A stretch of 64,000 nt of DNA, taken from the NCBI GenBank assembly GCA_028876495.1, contig JAGWRO010000024.1:62001-126000 (forward strand), in the 5' to 3' direction. The notes under the pieces are model-generated. The model saw only the letters and a list, made by a program, of their open reading frames with translations. It did not search any database and was not told the DNA's origin. The stretch is from Bacteroidota bacterium. GTDB lineage: Bacteria > Bacteroidota > Bacteroidia > Chitinophagales > Chitinophagaceae. Made by a program: the position numbers and the translations under genes. This document shows positions 32,999 to 41,815 of this stretch, one piece after another (the stretch's first letter is position 1; each line of letters opens with the position of its first letter).

Positions 32999-35707
32999 AT
33001 GAAGAAATGTATTTTCCCTGCCATAGTTATTGGTATAATTCTTACAGGATGTCATAATATGAAAAGTGCAATCAACAAAGCTATTAATACTAAAACACTT
33101 TATCAATCTGAAGCATTTTCAGTTTATGGTGATAGCGTAGTACAGGGTTCTTTTGTTGCAAAAGCCATTTCAAGAGAAGAAATTGTTTCTAATTATGTAA
33201 GCCCCGGCATTAAACAAAGCCCTGTGGTGAAGTTTAAATTCAGCATCAACGGTGCGGATAATTCAGCGCCCGCGGGCAAAGACAATGTGATAATCTGCAC
33301 GGGCAACAGTGGTGTTTATGAAACACCGGTTATTAAATTTGGTGGTCAATATGTGGATACAACGAAAATTTCACCCAACGATTATTTAAAAAAGGATGTG
33401 AAACTTACTTTGCGTGTAGACATGACCGATATGTTGAATTCATTTAAGAAAAAAGGGTACTACCAAACTTTTGACGGAAAGAAAATTTATAAAAATGATT
33501 TCCAGGGAGTTTTTGTAGCAGGGAATGTTTCACCACTCACGTGGGATTGGAACAATTTATATTCTCACAAAGAATTGGAATTAACCGACAGCAATCATGA
33601 CGGAATTTATGAAACTACTTTAACGCTCAATCAACATCCTGACGAAAATAAAACTGCCAACAGTTGGAAGTTATCCAAAGATATCAGCGCATTTCCGCAA
33701 TACCGTTCTGACGATATGCTGCCGGATGCCTTGTACAACCTGGCTTTGGAAGAAATGCAAAACGCTATTGAACCTGACAGCACTTTTCGCACGGGCAAAG
33801 AATGGGCAGGCGTTTGGACTCGCGACATAAGTTACAGCATTATTTTATCCATGGGAATTTTGCAGCCAAAAGTGGCGATGATCAGTTTGAAAAAGAAAGT
33901 AAAGAATGGCAAAATCATCCAGGACACCGGCACCGGCGGCGCTTATCCAATTTCAACCGACAGGGAAATCTGGGCTGTGGCCGCTTGGGAAGTTTATAAA
34001 GTTACCGGCGATAAAGATTGGTTGAATTATGCATACCAGGTCGTAAAAAATTCTATTAATGATGACCTTCACAATATTTATGATGCACAAACCGGAATGG
34101 TAAAAGGAGAATCTTCTTTCCTAGACTGGCGTGAAGAAACCTACCCAACATGGATGCAGCCGGCGGATATTTATGAATCAGAATGTTTGGGAACCAATGC
34201 CGTGCATTTCGAAGCCAACACTGTATTGTCAAAAATGGCGGATGAATTGGGTAATAAAGAAGATGAAATAAAATACAGTGAAGTGGCCGCTAAAATAAAA
34301 AAAGGTGTCAACCAATATTTGTGGCAGGATGATAAAGGATATTTCGGGCAATATTTATATGGCAGAAATTTCAAAATGCTTTCTCCGAAAGCAGAAGCGC
34401 TTGGCGAAGCTTTGTCAATCTATTTTGATGTTACGGACAATCATGAAAGGCAACAAAAAATCGTGTCAAACACGCCGGTTACTCCTTTTGGAATTTCGTG
34501 CATTTATCCTCAAATTCCGGGTATCCCACCTTATCATAATGATGCAGTTTGGCCATTTGTAGAATCTTACTGGGCGCTGGCTTCAGCGAAGGCAAACAAC
34601 GAACAATCGGTTGTAAGAGCGATGTGTTCAGTGTATCGGCCGGCTGCTTTATTTTTAACCAACAAAGAAAATTTTGTGGCCTCCGACGGCGATTACGCAG
34701 GTACTCAAATCAATTCAAGTAATATGCTTTGGAGTTTATCAGGAAACATAAGTTTGGTTTACAGAATCCTGTTTGGCATACATTTCAATACTGATAATAT
34801 TTCTTTTTCACCCTATGTTCCTAAAGTATTTGGTGGCGAAAGGACATTGAAAAATTTTAAATACAGAAAGGCTGTTTTAAACATCGAACTCAGTGGATAT
34901 GGAAATATCATTACTTCATTTTTAATTGATGGAAAAGAATCTTCCGACTATACAATTCCGTCCACTTTAACAGGTACCCATGAGATAAAAATTGTTTTAG
35001 GAAATTTAGCTTTACCTATAGAAAATGTAAATGGTGAGAAGAACGTTTTCAGTCCGCAAATGCCAACTGTTACGTATCAGAATGGGAAACTATCCTGGCA
35101 AGATACCAGCAAAAATATTACCTCATTTCAAGTGATGAAGAACGGAAATTCATTGAATAAAACTTCTGATACTTCTTTATCGGTTAATCCCGCGGAATAT
35201 GGAAATTACCAGGTAATAGCTGTTGGGGAAAATAATATTGAATCCTTTGCCAGTGAGCCTTTGCAGGTTTATCCAACACAAAATCAACAAATCATTCAGT
35301 TTGAAAACTTTTTGCATAAATCAACAAAACCTTACAAAGGTTTTTCAGGGAATGGTTTTATAGAGATCAGCAAAACAGTGAATACAAAAATTGATGTTAC
35401 GATCAATATAAAGGAAGACGGAACTTATATTTTAGATATGAGATATGCGAACGGAAATGGCCCGATCAATACAGAAAACAAATGTGCTTTCCGAACCATT
35501 TCAATTGATAGTACCACCACCGGCACGTTAGTTTTTCCTCAAAGAGGTAAAGATGAATGGAGCAACTGGGGTTGGAGCAATTCGATAAAACTGCCTCTCA
35601 CAAAAGGTTTGCACCATATCACCATCACTTTCGAACCATGGAATGAAAATATGAATGTCGATATCAACCAGGCAATGTTGGATTGCCTGCGATTGATCAG
35701 GATTTAA
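32999..35707 (+). CDS. Large lipoprotein (alpha/alpha)6 glycosidase with C-terminal carbohydrate-binding module
   Basis: A 902-residue surface or periplasmic lipoprotein with the lipobox ILTGC and Cys18 lipidated. Residues about 40-220 are a beta-rich N-terminal domain. Residues 230-640 form a six-hairpin toroid of the MGH1/glycogen-debranching type (EWAGVWTRDISYS, GGAYPISTDREIWAVAAWEVY, SSFLDWREETYPTW, HNDAVWPFVESYWA). Acidic residues in WTRD and LDWREE are candidate catalytic residues. About 690-760 is an Fn3-like domain and 765-902 a CBM35/CBM6-like module (WSNWGWSNSIKLPL). It lies 109 bp after the SDR gene. Substrate unknown, with a plant-wall oligosaccharide plausible. Confidence 0.8.
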   Translation: MKKCIFPAIVIGIILTGCHNMKSAINKAINTKTLYQSEAFSVYGDSVVQGSFVAKAISREEIVSNYVSPGIKQSPVVKFKFSINGADNSAPAGKDNVIICTGNSGVYETPVIKFGGQYVDTTKISPNDYLKKDVKLTLRVDMTDMLNSFKKKGYYQTFDGKKIYKNDFQGVFVAGNVSPLTWDWNNLYSHKELELTDSNHDGIYETTLTLNQHPDENKTANSWKLSKDISAFPQYRSDDMLPDALYNLALEEMQNAIEPDSTFRTGKEWAGVWTRDISYSIILSMGILQPKVAMISLKKKVKNGKIIQDTGTGGAYPISTDREIWAVAAWEVYKVTGDKDWLNYAYQVVKNSINDDLHNIYDAQTGMVKGESSFLDWREETYPTWMQPADIYESECLGTNAVHFEANTVLSKMADELGNKEDEIKYSEVAAKIKKGVNQYLWQDDKGYFGQYLYGRNFKMLSPKAEALGEALSIYFDVTDNHERQQKIVSNTPVTPFGISCIYPQIPGIPPYHNDAVWPFVESYWALASAKANNEQSVVRAMCSVYRPAALFLTNKENFVASDGDYAGTQINSSNMLWSLSGNISLVYRILFGIHFNTDNISFSPYVPKVFGGERTLKNFKYRKAVLNIELSGYGNIITSFLIDGKESSDYTIPSTLTGTHEIKIVLGNLALPIENVNGEKNVFSPQMPTVTYQNGKLSWQDTSKNITSFQVMKNGNSLNKTSDTSLSVNPAEYGNYQVIAVGENNIESFASEPLQVYPTQNQQIIQFENFLHKSTKPYKGFSGNGFIEISKTVNTKIDVTINIKEDGTYILDMRYANGNGPINTENKCAFRTISIDSTTTGTLVFPQRGKDEWSNWGWSNSIKLPLTKGLHHITITFEPWNENMNVDINQAMLDCLRLIRI

Positions 35708-35740
35708 AAAATAAACTGTATCTGCGCAATTACGTCAATT

Positions 35741-36124
35741 CTATCCTTGCGAGTGAAGTCCGATCCTGTTGCCCTCAGTATCAATAAAGAAAGCCATATA
35801 TCCAATCTCGGGGCTAATTAAAGTTTTGCCCATTTCTACCTGGCCTCCTTCAGATGTAATCCTTTCCAGGACAGGGGCCATATCAGGATTGGCATTCAGA
35901 TAAATTACAACTCCTTCTTTTGAAGGTTTGTGGTTTTCACTTTTTACCAGGCCGCCCGAAGCTTTTCCGTTCCCGGGTTCATAGGGAAATCCAGCCATTT
36001 CCATTCCGGGCATGTTCATTTCTTCCATATGAATGCTAAAAGCCACCTGGTAAAAATGTTTGGCTCTTTGCAAGTCTAAAACCGGTATTTCAAACCAGTT
36101 TAGCGCATTTGATTCTTTATTCAT
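35741..36124 (-). CDS. VOC (glyoxalase/bleomycin resistance) family protein
   Basis: A 127-residue protein with two beta-alpha-beta-beta-beta modules. The first begins LNWFEIPVLDLQRAKHFYQ and the second GYMAFFIDTEGNRIGLHSQG. Members of the family are metal-dependent lyases, dioxygenases or binding proteins, so no reaction can be assigned. It appears monocistronic and convergent with the glycosidase gene, 33 bp away. Confidence 0.82.
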   Translation of the reverse strand: MNKESNALNWFEIPVLDLQRAKHFYQVAFSIHMEEMNMPGMEMAGFPYEPGNGKASGGLVKSENHKPSKEGVVIYLNANPDMAPVLERITSEGGQVEMGKTLISPEIGYMAFFIDTEGNRIGLHSQG

Positions 36125-36312
36125 AATAATAATTTTTATACAAGTTAATTCTATTCAGGGATTATTTTAACCGGCAAAATGAAAAATAATATAGAGTTAT
36201 TATTGGTTACATCACCGAATTTTGAATAACAGTAAGTTGTGGAAAAATTGAAATCCGTAAAATTTATTGGTTCACTGTTTTGGTTATGAAAACCTAAATT
36301 AAAAATTCAGTT

Positions 36313-36594
36313 TCAGTGGCTGTTATGCACATATTCGATCAACAAAATAATAACCATTCCAATGCTACCGCCGATTGTACCGGCAACCGCATCTAATATT
36401 TCATAATGGCCTCTTTTGGTAATCAATGAAAAAAGTTCAAAACCATAGGTTAGAGCAACTATTAATACAAATGTGATGATAATACTAATGATATAATGCT
36501 GAGGAAAAAGATACAATGTCAAGATTTGCAAAATAGCGCCCATCAACATTCCTAACCAAAAGTGTTTCTTTTTATCAGGTGCGATTTTAATCAC
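36313..36594 (-). CDS. Small membrane protein of unknown function
   Basis: A 93-residue protein with a basic N-terminus (MIKIAPDKKKHFWLG) and three hydrophobic segments. Between the second and third lies FELFSLITKRGHYEILDAVAGTIGG. The Glu-x(8+)-Asp-A-x-x-G pattern resembles small VanZ-like or DUF2279-like membrane proteins, but I cannot assign a family firmly. It stands alone, divergent from exonuclease III. Confidence 0.65.
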   Translation of the reverse strand: MIKIAPDKKKHFWLGMLMGAILQILTLYLFPQHYIISIIITFVLIVALTYGFELFSLITKRGHYEILDAVAGTIGGSIGMVIILLIEYVHNSH

Positions 36595-36739
36595 AAAGCA
36601 AAAGTTTATACGATAAGTAGAAAGTAAAGATCATAAAAAATATTCTGGATTTATTCTGACACGAATTTATGATGAAGATTTTCTGATCATAAATTTAGTT
36701 GTAAAATTGCATCATTATTTGTTCTCAAAAAATATACAG

Positions 36740-37513
36740 ATGAAAATTGCAACTTATAATGTAAATGGTGTCAATGGCCATTTGCCGGTATTACTGCGTT
36801 GGCTTAATGAAACCTCGCCCGATGTGGTTTGCCTGCAGGAACTAAAAGCACCGCAGGAAAAATTTCCTGAAGAAGTGATTAAAGATGCTGGTTATAATGC
36901 CATCTGGCACGGACAAAAAAGTTGGAACGGAGTTGCCATTCTTTCAAAAAATGAAAAACCGCAGGAAGTCAGGCGTGCGCTTCCGGGCGATGAAGAAGAC
37001 ACTCACAGCCGCTATATTGAAGCCATTGTTAACGGCATTACTATTGGGTGCCTTTATCTTCCCAACGGAAATCCTGCGCCCGGACCAAAATTTGATTATA
37101 AGTTAAAATGGTTTGAAAGGCTCACCAGGCATGCTTCTGACTTACTTGCATCAGATAAGCCTGTATTATTGACTGGTGACTACAATGTAATGCCGACAGA
37201 ACTGGATGTATACAAACCCGAACGCTGGGTGAATGATGCTTTATTTCGGCCAGAGACAAGAGAAGCTTTTAGAAATCTCGTATCACAGGGATGGACAGAC
37301 GCAATTCGCAAATTATATCCTGATGAAACGATTTACACTTTTTGGGATTATTTCAGAAATGCTTATGGCCGTAATGCGGGTTTAAGAATTGATCATTTTT
37401 TGTTGAGTCCGCATCTTAAAGGAAAACTTATGGATGCCGGCGTTGACCGTAACGTTCGCGGTTGGGAAAAAACGAGCGATCATGCGCCTGTGTGGATTGA
37501 GTTGTCAAATTAA
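36740..37513 (+). CDS. xth: Exodeoxyribonuclease III
   Basis: A 257-residue AP endonuclease/3'-5' exonuclease of base excision repair. The ATG at 36740 gives the canonical MKIATYNVNGVNGHL. An upstream ATG at 36707 would add 11 non-conserved residues. Catalytic segments include LQELKAP (metal Glu), GDYNVMPTELD, GLRIDHFLLSP and the terminal SDHAPVWIEL with the Asp-His pair. Its 3' end overlaps the convergent aguA by 9 bp. Confidence 0.94.
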   Translation: MKIATYNVNGVNGHLPVLLRWLNETSPDVVCLQELKAPQEKFPEEVIKDAGYNAIWHGQKSWNGVAILSKNEKPQEVRRALPGDEEDTHSRYIEAIVNGITIGCLYLPNGNPAPGPKFDYKLKWFERLTRHASDLLASDKPVLLTGDYNVMPTELDVYKPERWVNDALFRPETREAFRNLVSQGWTDAIRKLYPDETIYTFWDYFRNAYGRNAGLRIDHFLLSPHLKGKLMDAGVDRNVRGWEKTSDHAPVWIELSN

Positions 37514-38554
37514 TGGTTCCTGCTGGCTGAGGCAATGGAAACTCCCCAACCCCCAAATGATGTCTGTTGAATCAATACCAACTACTTCTCTTTCCGGAAA
37601 ACATTTCTGAATGATCTGCAATGCCTTTTCATCTTTTGCACAATTAAAAACCGGAACGATCACAGAATGATTGGCGATATAAAAATTTGCATAAGAAGCA
37701 GGTAAGCGATGTTCTTTGTAGATGACTTTATCGGGCATAGGAAGTTCAATAATATTCAGTTGCCTGCCATTCAGTAAACGAAGTTTTTTAAGCTGTTTTA
37801 AATTTGTTTGCAACAACTCATAATTTTCATCCTGCTTGTTTTCTTCCACAGCAGCAAGCACCGTATCTTCATTTACAAACCGAACTGTGTCGTCAATATG
37901 ACCATCTGTATCATCGCCAATGATGCCTTCATCGATCCATAAAATCTGTTCAGCACCGTAATAGTCGCACAAATATTTTTCTATTTCCGATTGATTCAAA
38001 TCCGGGTTCCTGTTGGGATTTAATAAACAAGCGGTAGAAGTAAGAACCGTTCCTTTTCCATTAAACTCTACCGAACCGCCTTCCATCACAATACCCGGAT
38101 GGAAAACAGGGAGATTAAAAATATTTCCAATCAACGTGGGCACTACATCATCCAGGTCGAACGGCGGATATTTATTTCCCCATGCATTATAATCCCAATC
38201 GACAATAACTTTCTTTTTTTCTGCATTTGGATTAATCAAAAATGCCGGGCCATGATCTCTGCACCAGGCATCATTCGTAGGATTATAATGAAATTCAACC
38301 TTATCCAAATTTACATCCGCTTTATGCAAATGCTTAATGGCAAAAGCTTCCATTGCGGCATCATTCACATTAATGCGAACAATTTCTCCTTTAGTAAGTT
38401 CTTTTACGAATTTAGAATAAGCAGGAAAAATAGAATGTATCTTTCCCGGCCACGACGCCTTTTTGTGTGGCCAGCTAAGCCATGTAGCTTCATGCTTTTC
38501 AAATTCAGCAGGAAAGTAATAACCAAGTTCTTTAGGAGTTTGCTGCTTCATCAA
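37505..38554 (-). CDS. aguA: Agmatine deiminase AguA
   Basis: A 349-residue guanidino-modifying enzyme that converts agmatine to N-carbamoylputrescine and ammonia. Motifs are ATWLSWPH near the N-terminus, NDAWCRDHGPAF, IVMEGGSVEFNG, DDTDGHIDDTVRF and the catalytic cysteine in GSFHCLSQQEP near the C-terminus. It directly abuts aguB, whose stop ends at 38555, so the two act as successive steps in one operon for putrescine synthesis. Confidence 0.96.
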   Translation of the reverse strand: MMKQQTPKELGYYFPAEFEKHEATWLSWPHKKASWPGKIHSIFPAYSKFVKELTKGEIVRINVNDAAMEAFAIKHLHKADVNLDKVEFHYNPTNDAWCRDHGPAFLINPNAEKKKVIVDWDYNAWGNKYPPFDLDDVVPTLIGNIFNLPVFHPGIVMEGGSVEFNGKGTVLTSTACLLNPNRNPDLNQSEIEKYLCDYYGAEQILWIDEGIIGDDTDGHIDDTVRFVNEDTVLAAVEENKQDENYELLQTNLKQLKKLRLLNGRQLNIIELPMPDKVIYKEHRLPASYANFYIANHSVIVPVFNCAKDEKALQIIQKCFPEREVVGIDSTDIIWGLGSFHCLSQQEPLI

Positions 38555-39430
38555 TTAATCTTCATCAATGTAACGGTTAGTAATAGGCTGGTAAGAATCG
38601 ATTCTTCTATCGCGGAGAAAAGGCCAATGCGTCCGGTATTTATCCGTATTGGAAAGATCCAATTCAACAACCATCGTTTCTTCTTTATCATGAGACGCCT
38701 CCCGTATAATATTGCCAAAAGGATTGGAAACAAACGATCCGCCCCAAAATTTCATTGCACCATCTTGTTCAAAACCTACGCGATTTACACCAACCACATG
38801 CACGCCGTTTGCCACGGCATGGCTTTTTTGAATCGTGTGCCACGCATTGAATTGTTCGTTATTCGTTTCCTCATCCTGGCTTGTTGCCCAGCCAATAGCT
38901 GTTGGATAAAATAAAATTTCTGCGCCCATCAACGAAGTAATTCTCGCCGCTTCAGGATACCATTGATCCCAGCAAATCAAAACGCCAATCGTTGCAAATT
39001 TTGTTTTAAAAATTTTGTAACCGAGATCTCCCGGCGTGAAATAAAATTTTTCGTAATAAGCAGGATCATCAGGAATATGCATCTTCCTGTATTTGCCCAA
39101 ATATTTTCCATCAGCATCCATCACCGCCGTGGTATTGTGGTACAATCCCTGCGCTCTTTTTTCAAATAAAGAAGCAATGATCACCACATTCAATTCTGCT
39201 GCGAGTTTGCCTAAAACTTCTGTTGTTGGACCTGGAACCGGTTCTGCCAATTTAAAATTTTCATAATCTTCCACATCACAGAAATAAAGCGAAGTGAAAA
39301 GTTCCTGCAAACAAATGATCTGTGCTCCTTTTTGCGCAACTTCTTTTATTTTTTCAACTGCTTTGTCAAGATTGCGTTGCTTATCAGCACCGCAACTCAT
39401 TTGAACCAAACCTACTTTTACTTTTGCCAT
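38555..39430 (-). CDS. aguB: N-carbamoylputrescine amidase AguB
   Basis: A 291-residue nitrilase-superfamily enzyme that converts N-carbamoylputrescine to putrescine, CO2 and ammonia. The Glu-Lys-Cys triad lies in CLQELFTSLYFC, KYRKMHIPDDP and GVLICWDQWYPEAARI. The length is normal. It is the first gene of the operon, with a TATCTTTG -7 element 17-24 bp upstream and aguA following without a gap. Confidence 0.96.
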   Translation of the reverse strand: MAKVKVGLVQMSCGADKQRNLDKAVEKIKEVAQKGAQIICLQELFTSLYFCDVEDYENFKLAEPVPGPTTEVLGKLAAELNVVIIASLFEKRAQGLYHNTTAVMDADGKYLGKYRKMHIPDDPAYYEKFYFTPGDLGYKIFKTKFATIGVLICWDQWYPEAARITSLMGAEILFYPTAIGWATSQDEETNNEQFNAWHTIQKSHAVANGVHVVGVNRVGFEQDGAMKFWGGSFVSNPFGNIIREASHDKEETMVVELDLSNTDKYRTHWPFLRDRRIDSYQPITNRYIDED

Positions 39431-39446
39431 AACTTTTTATAAAGCG

Positions 39447-39454
39447 CAAAGATA
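39447..39454 (-). promoter_or_regulatory. -7 element of the aguB-aguA operon
   Basis: On the minus strand TATCTTTG is an exact TAnnTTTG match 17 bp before the aguB start codon. The upstream -33 region is T-rich without a perfect TTTG. Confidence 0.5.
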
Positions 39455-39766
39455 TAAGAATGAAAATTTATAGAAAGAAGGCTACTAATTTCATAACTAT
39501 AGTTTTAATTAAAAGTTGAAAAAAACAGTAAAACAACTTTTTTTAAAGATTTTTATTTCCAACGCCAATGGCAAAAAATTAAAAGAATGCATTTCTTAAC
39601 ATTCAGGTAATGATTTCATAAAGTTTAGTTCATATTAAATGGTTCACTTTGCATAACCATTATACATCCTGATGAGTGGATTTTTTTATTTGCCTTTGAA
39701 CCTCTGCAAAAATTTCATTTTTTTTCACCCGAAATTTTTATTTCCAACCACTTTAATTACCAATTT

Positions 39767-39865
39767 ATGCATTCAATTTACAACCGTTTAACCAACCTGT
39801 TCACCCGCCTGTTTCTTTTTAGATTTTACAGTTTTTATTCGCCATTCAAAAGCCATCGTCACTAA
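39767..39865 (+). CDS. Possible 32-codon leader ORF overlapping the LpxH-like gene
   Basis: An ATG at 39767 opens 32 codons that end in TAA at 39863-39865. That stop overlaps the next gene's ATG as TAATG. The product would be basic and aromatic-rich (MHSIYNRLTNLFTRLFLFRF and 12 more residues). Its only support is the stop/start overlap, a common sign of translational coupling. It could be a leader peptide, or chance. The rest of the 434-bp gap from 39431 shows nothing else. Confidence 0.35.
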   Translation: MHSIYNRLTNLFTRLFLFRFYSFYSPFKSHRH

Positions 39866-40731
39866 TGGAGAAACTAAAAAAAAGAAAAGTAGATGTGGTG
39901 GTGATCTCGGATGTTCATTTGGGAACCTACGGTTGCCACGCCAAAGAACTGTTGCATTATCTAAAAAGCATCAAGCCCAAAAAAGTAATTCTCAACGGAG
40001 ATATTATTGACATCTGGCAGTTCAGCAAAAGGTATTGGCCCAAAAGCCACACAAAAGTGATAAAGCAATTATTAGAGTGGATAAGCAAAGGCGTAAAGAT
40101 ATATTACGTTACAGGCAATCATGATGAAATGCTGAGAAAATTTGTGGGTTTTAAAATGGGATCTTTGAAGATTGTGAACAAAGTGGTGCTCGATCTTGAT
40201 GATGAAAAAAAAGCGTGGATTTTTCATGGAGATGTGTTTGACGTAACCATGCAACATTCAAAATGGCTGGCGAAATTAGGAGCCATCGGTTATGATACGC
40301 TGATTTTAATTAACCGTTTTGCGAATTTTATTTCAGTAAAAATTTTTAAGAAAGGAAAATTATCGCTTTCAAAAAAAATAAAAAACAGTGTGAAAAGCGC
40401 GGTAAAATTTATCAATGATTTTGAGCAAACGGCTGCTGACATTGGTATTTTTCAGAAATACGATTATGTGATTTGTGGCCATATACATCATCCTGAAATT
40501 AAAGAGATCAGTAACAAAGACGGCGTTATTCAATATTTAAATTCAGGAGATTGGGTGGAGAATCTTACAGCACTCGAATACAATAACGGCAAATGGAGTA
40601 TTTATCGTTTTGATGAAAACGAAATTGAAAAAATGAAGGTAGAAGAGCCTTTCCTGGAAGACGAATTAAATAATAACGAGCTCTTTAATAATCTACTGAA
40701 CGAGTTTAATTTAATGAAAGAAGCATTTTAA
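39865..40731 (+). CDS. LpxH-like metallophosphoesterase (UDP-2,3-diacylglucosamine diphosphatase family)
   Basis: A 288-residue calcineurin-like phosphatase. The metal motifs are in order: VISDVHLG, LNGDIIDIW, TGNHDEML, IFHGDVFD and CGHIHHPEI. The family includes LpxH, which cleaves UDP-2,3-diacylglucosamine in lipid A synthesis, but Bacteroidota have several paralogues. The C-terminal tail is Glu/Asn-rich. It starts the three-gene operon with a glycosyltransferase (adjacent, 0 bp) and a GH1 enzyme, which suggests a glycolipid or surface glycan role rather than housekeeping lipid A synthesis. Confidence 0.83.
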   Translation: MEKLKKRKVDVVVISDVHLGTYGCHAKELLHYLKSIKPKKVILNGDIIDIWQFSKRYWPKSHTKVIKQLLEWISKGVKIYYVTGNHDEMLRKFVGFKMGSLKIVNKVVLDLDDEKKAWIFHGDVFDVTMQHSKWLAKLGAIGYDTLILINRFANFISVKIFKKGKLSLSKKIKNSVKSAVKFINDFEQTAADIGIFQKYDYVICGHIHHPEIKEISNKDGVIQYLNSGDWVENLTALEYNNGKWSIYRFDENEIEKMKVEEPFLEDELNNNELFNNLLNEFNLMKEAF

Positions 40732-41814
40732 ATGAAAATATTATATGCAATCCAGGGAACGGGAAACGGCCATCTAAGCAGGGCGCGGGATATCATTCCC
40801 CTTCTTCAGCAGAAGGGCGAACTGGATATACTGATAAGCGGTGTTCAGGCAGATGTTGAACTTCCTTATCCCGTAAAATACAGGTTCAAAGGGCTCAGTT
40901 TTATTTTTGGGAAAAATGGCGGTGTTGATCTTTTAAAAACCTATAAAAACAGTCATCTCAAAAAACTCTATAAAGAGATAAAAAGCCTTCCCGTACTGGA
41001 TTACGATTTGGTGATAAGCGATTTTGAACCCGTAAGTGCCTGGGCTTGTTTTATTAAAAAGAAAGAATGCATCGGGCTTAGTCATCAATTGGGCGTACTT
41101 AATAAAAAATCACCCAAACCAAAAAAAACAGATCCCGTTGGTAAAACCATTTTAAAAAGATATGCGCCGGTAACTTATCCATACGGCTTCCATTTTAAAT
41201 CTTATAATCACCATGTCTTCACGCCCGTGATCAGGAAAGAAGTAAGAGAACTGAAGCCAGTAAATTCCGGGCATTATACGGTTTATCTTCCTGCATACGA
41301 CGACAAAAAGATATTAAAAGTGCTAAAAAAAGCAGGAGATGTAAAGTGGCACGTTTTTTCAAAACATACAAAAAAGGCGTATACGCTAAACAACTTTACC
41401 GTTGAGCCCATATCAAATGAAGCATTTATCCAAAGCATGTCATCGTGCGCAGGAATGCTTTGTGGCGCAGGATTTGAAACACCGGCTGAGGCCTTGTTTC
41501 TCCAAAAAAAACTGATGGTAATACCCATGAAAAATCAATTTGAACAACATTGTAATGCTGCCGCTTTAAAAGAAATGAAAGTAAATGTGATAAAATCGCT
41601 AAAGAAAAAACATGTTCCTAAAATAGCAGAATGGATAAAGAGTTCAGAAATAATAAAGGTTGATTTCCCTGATATCACGACTGATATAATTGATATGATT
41701 ATCAAAAAACATACCCAGCAGGAAAAGGCGGCATCGCTGGGAAATTACATTTCTTCATGGCAGGATTTTAAAAAAGCCTCTTTAAAAAGCTTCCTTCTAA
41801 AAAGCCAACAATAA
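40732..41814 (+). CDS. GT-B fold glycosyltransferase (MurG/MGT-like)
   Basis: A 360-residue glycosyltransferase. The N-terminus YAIQGTGNGHLSRA is the glycine-rich acceptor-side loop of MurG-like enzymes. The C-terminal donor-site signature is CAGMLCGAGFETPAEALFL followed by PMKNQFEQHCNA, as in UDP-sugar transferases. There is no membrane span. It starts directly after the stop of the phosphatase gene and ends 1 bp before the GH1 gene. Probable transfer of a hexose to a lipid or glycan acceptor, identity unknown. Confidence 0.82.
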   Translation: MKILYAIQGTGNGHLSRARDIIPLLQQKGELDILISGVQADVELPYPVKYRFKGLSFIFGKNGGVDLLKTYKNSHLKKLYKEIKSLPVLDYDLVISDFEPVSAWACFIKKKECIGLSHQLGVLNKKSPKPKKTDPVGKTILKRYAPVTYPYGFHFKSYNHHVFTPVIRKEVRELKPVNSGHYTVYLPAYDDKKILKVLKKAGDVKWHVFSKHTKKAYTLNNFTVEPISNEAFIQSMSSCAGMLCGAGFETPAEALFLQKKLMVIPMKNQFEQHCNAAALKEMKVNVIKSLKKKHVPKIAEWIKSSEIIKVDFPDITTDIIDMIIKKHTQQEKAASLGNYISSWQDFKKASLKSFLLKSQQ

Positions 41815-41815
41815 A

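Noticed and set aside
38099-38914. A 271-codon plus-strand open frame antisense to aguA and aguB
   Set aside because: It is fully covered by two convincing enzymes on the other strand, its translation has no domain pattern, and its Ile/Phe/Cys-rich composition is that of an antisense shadow.
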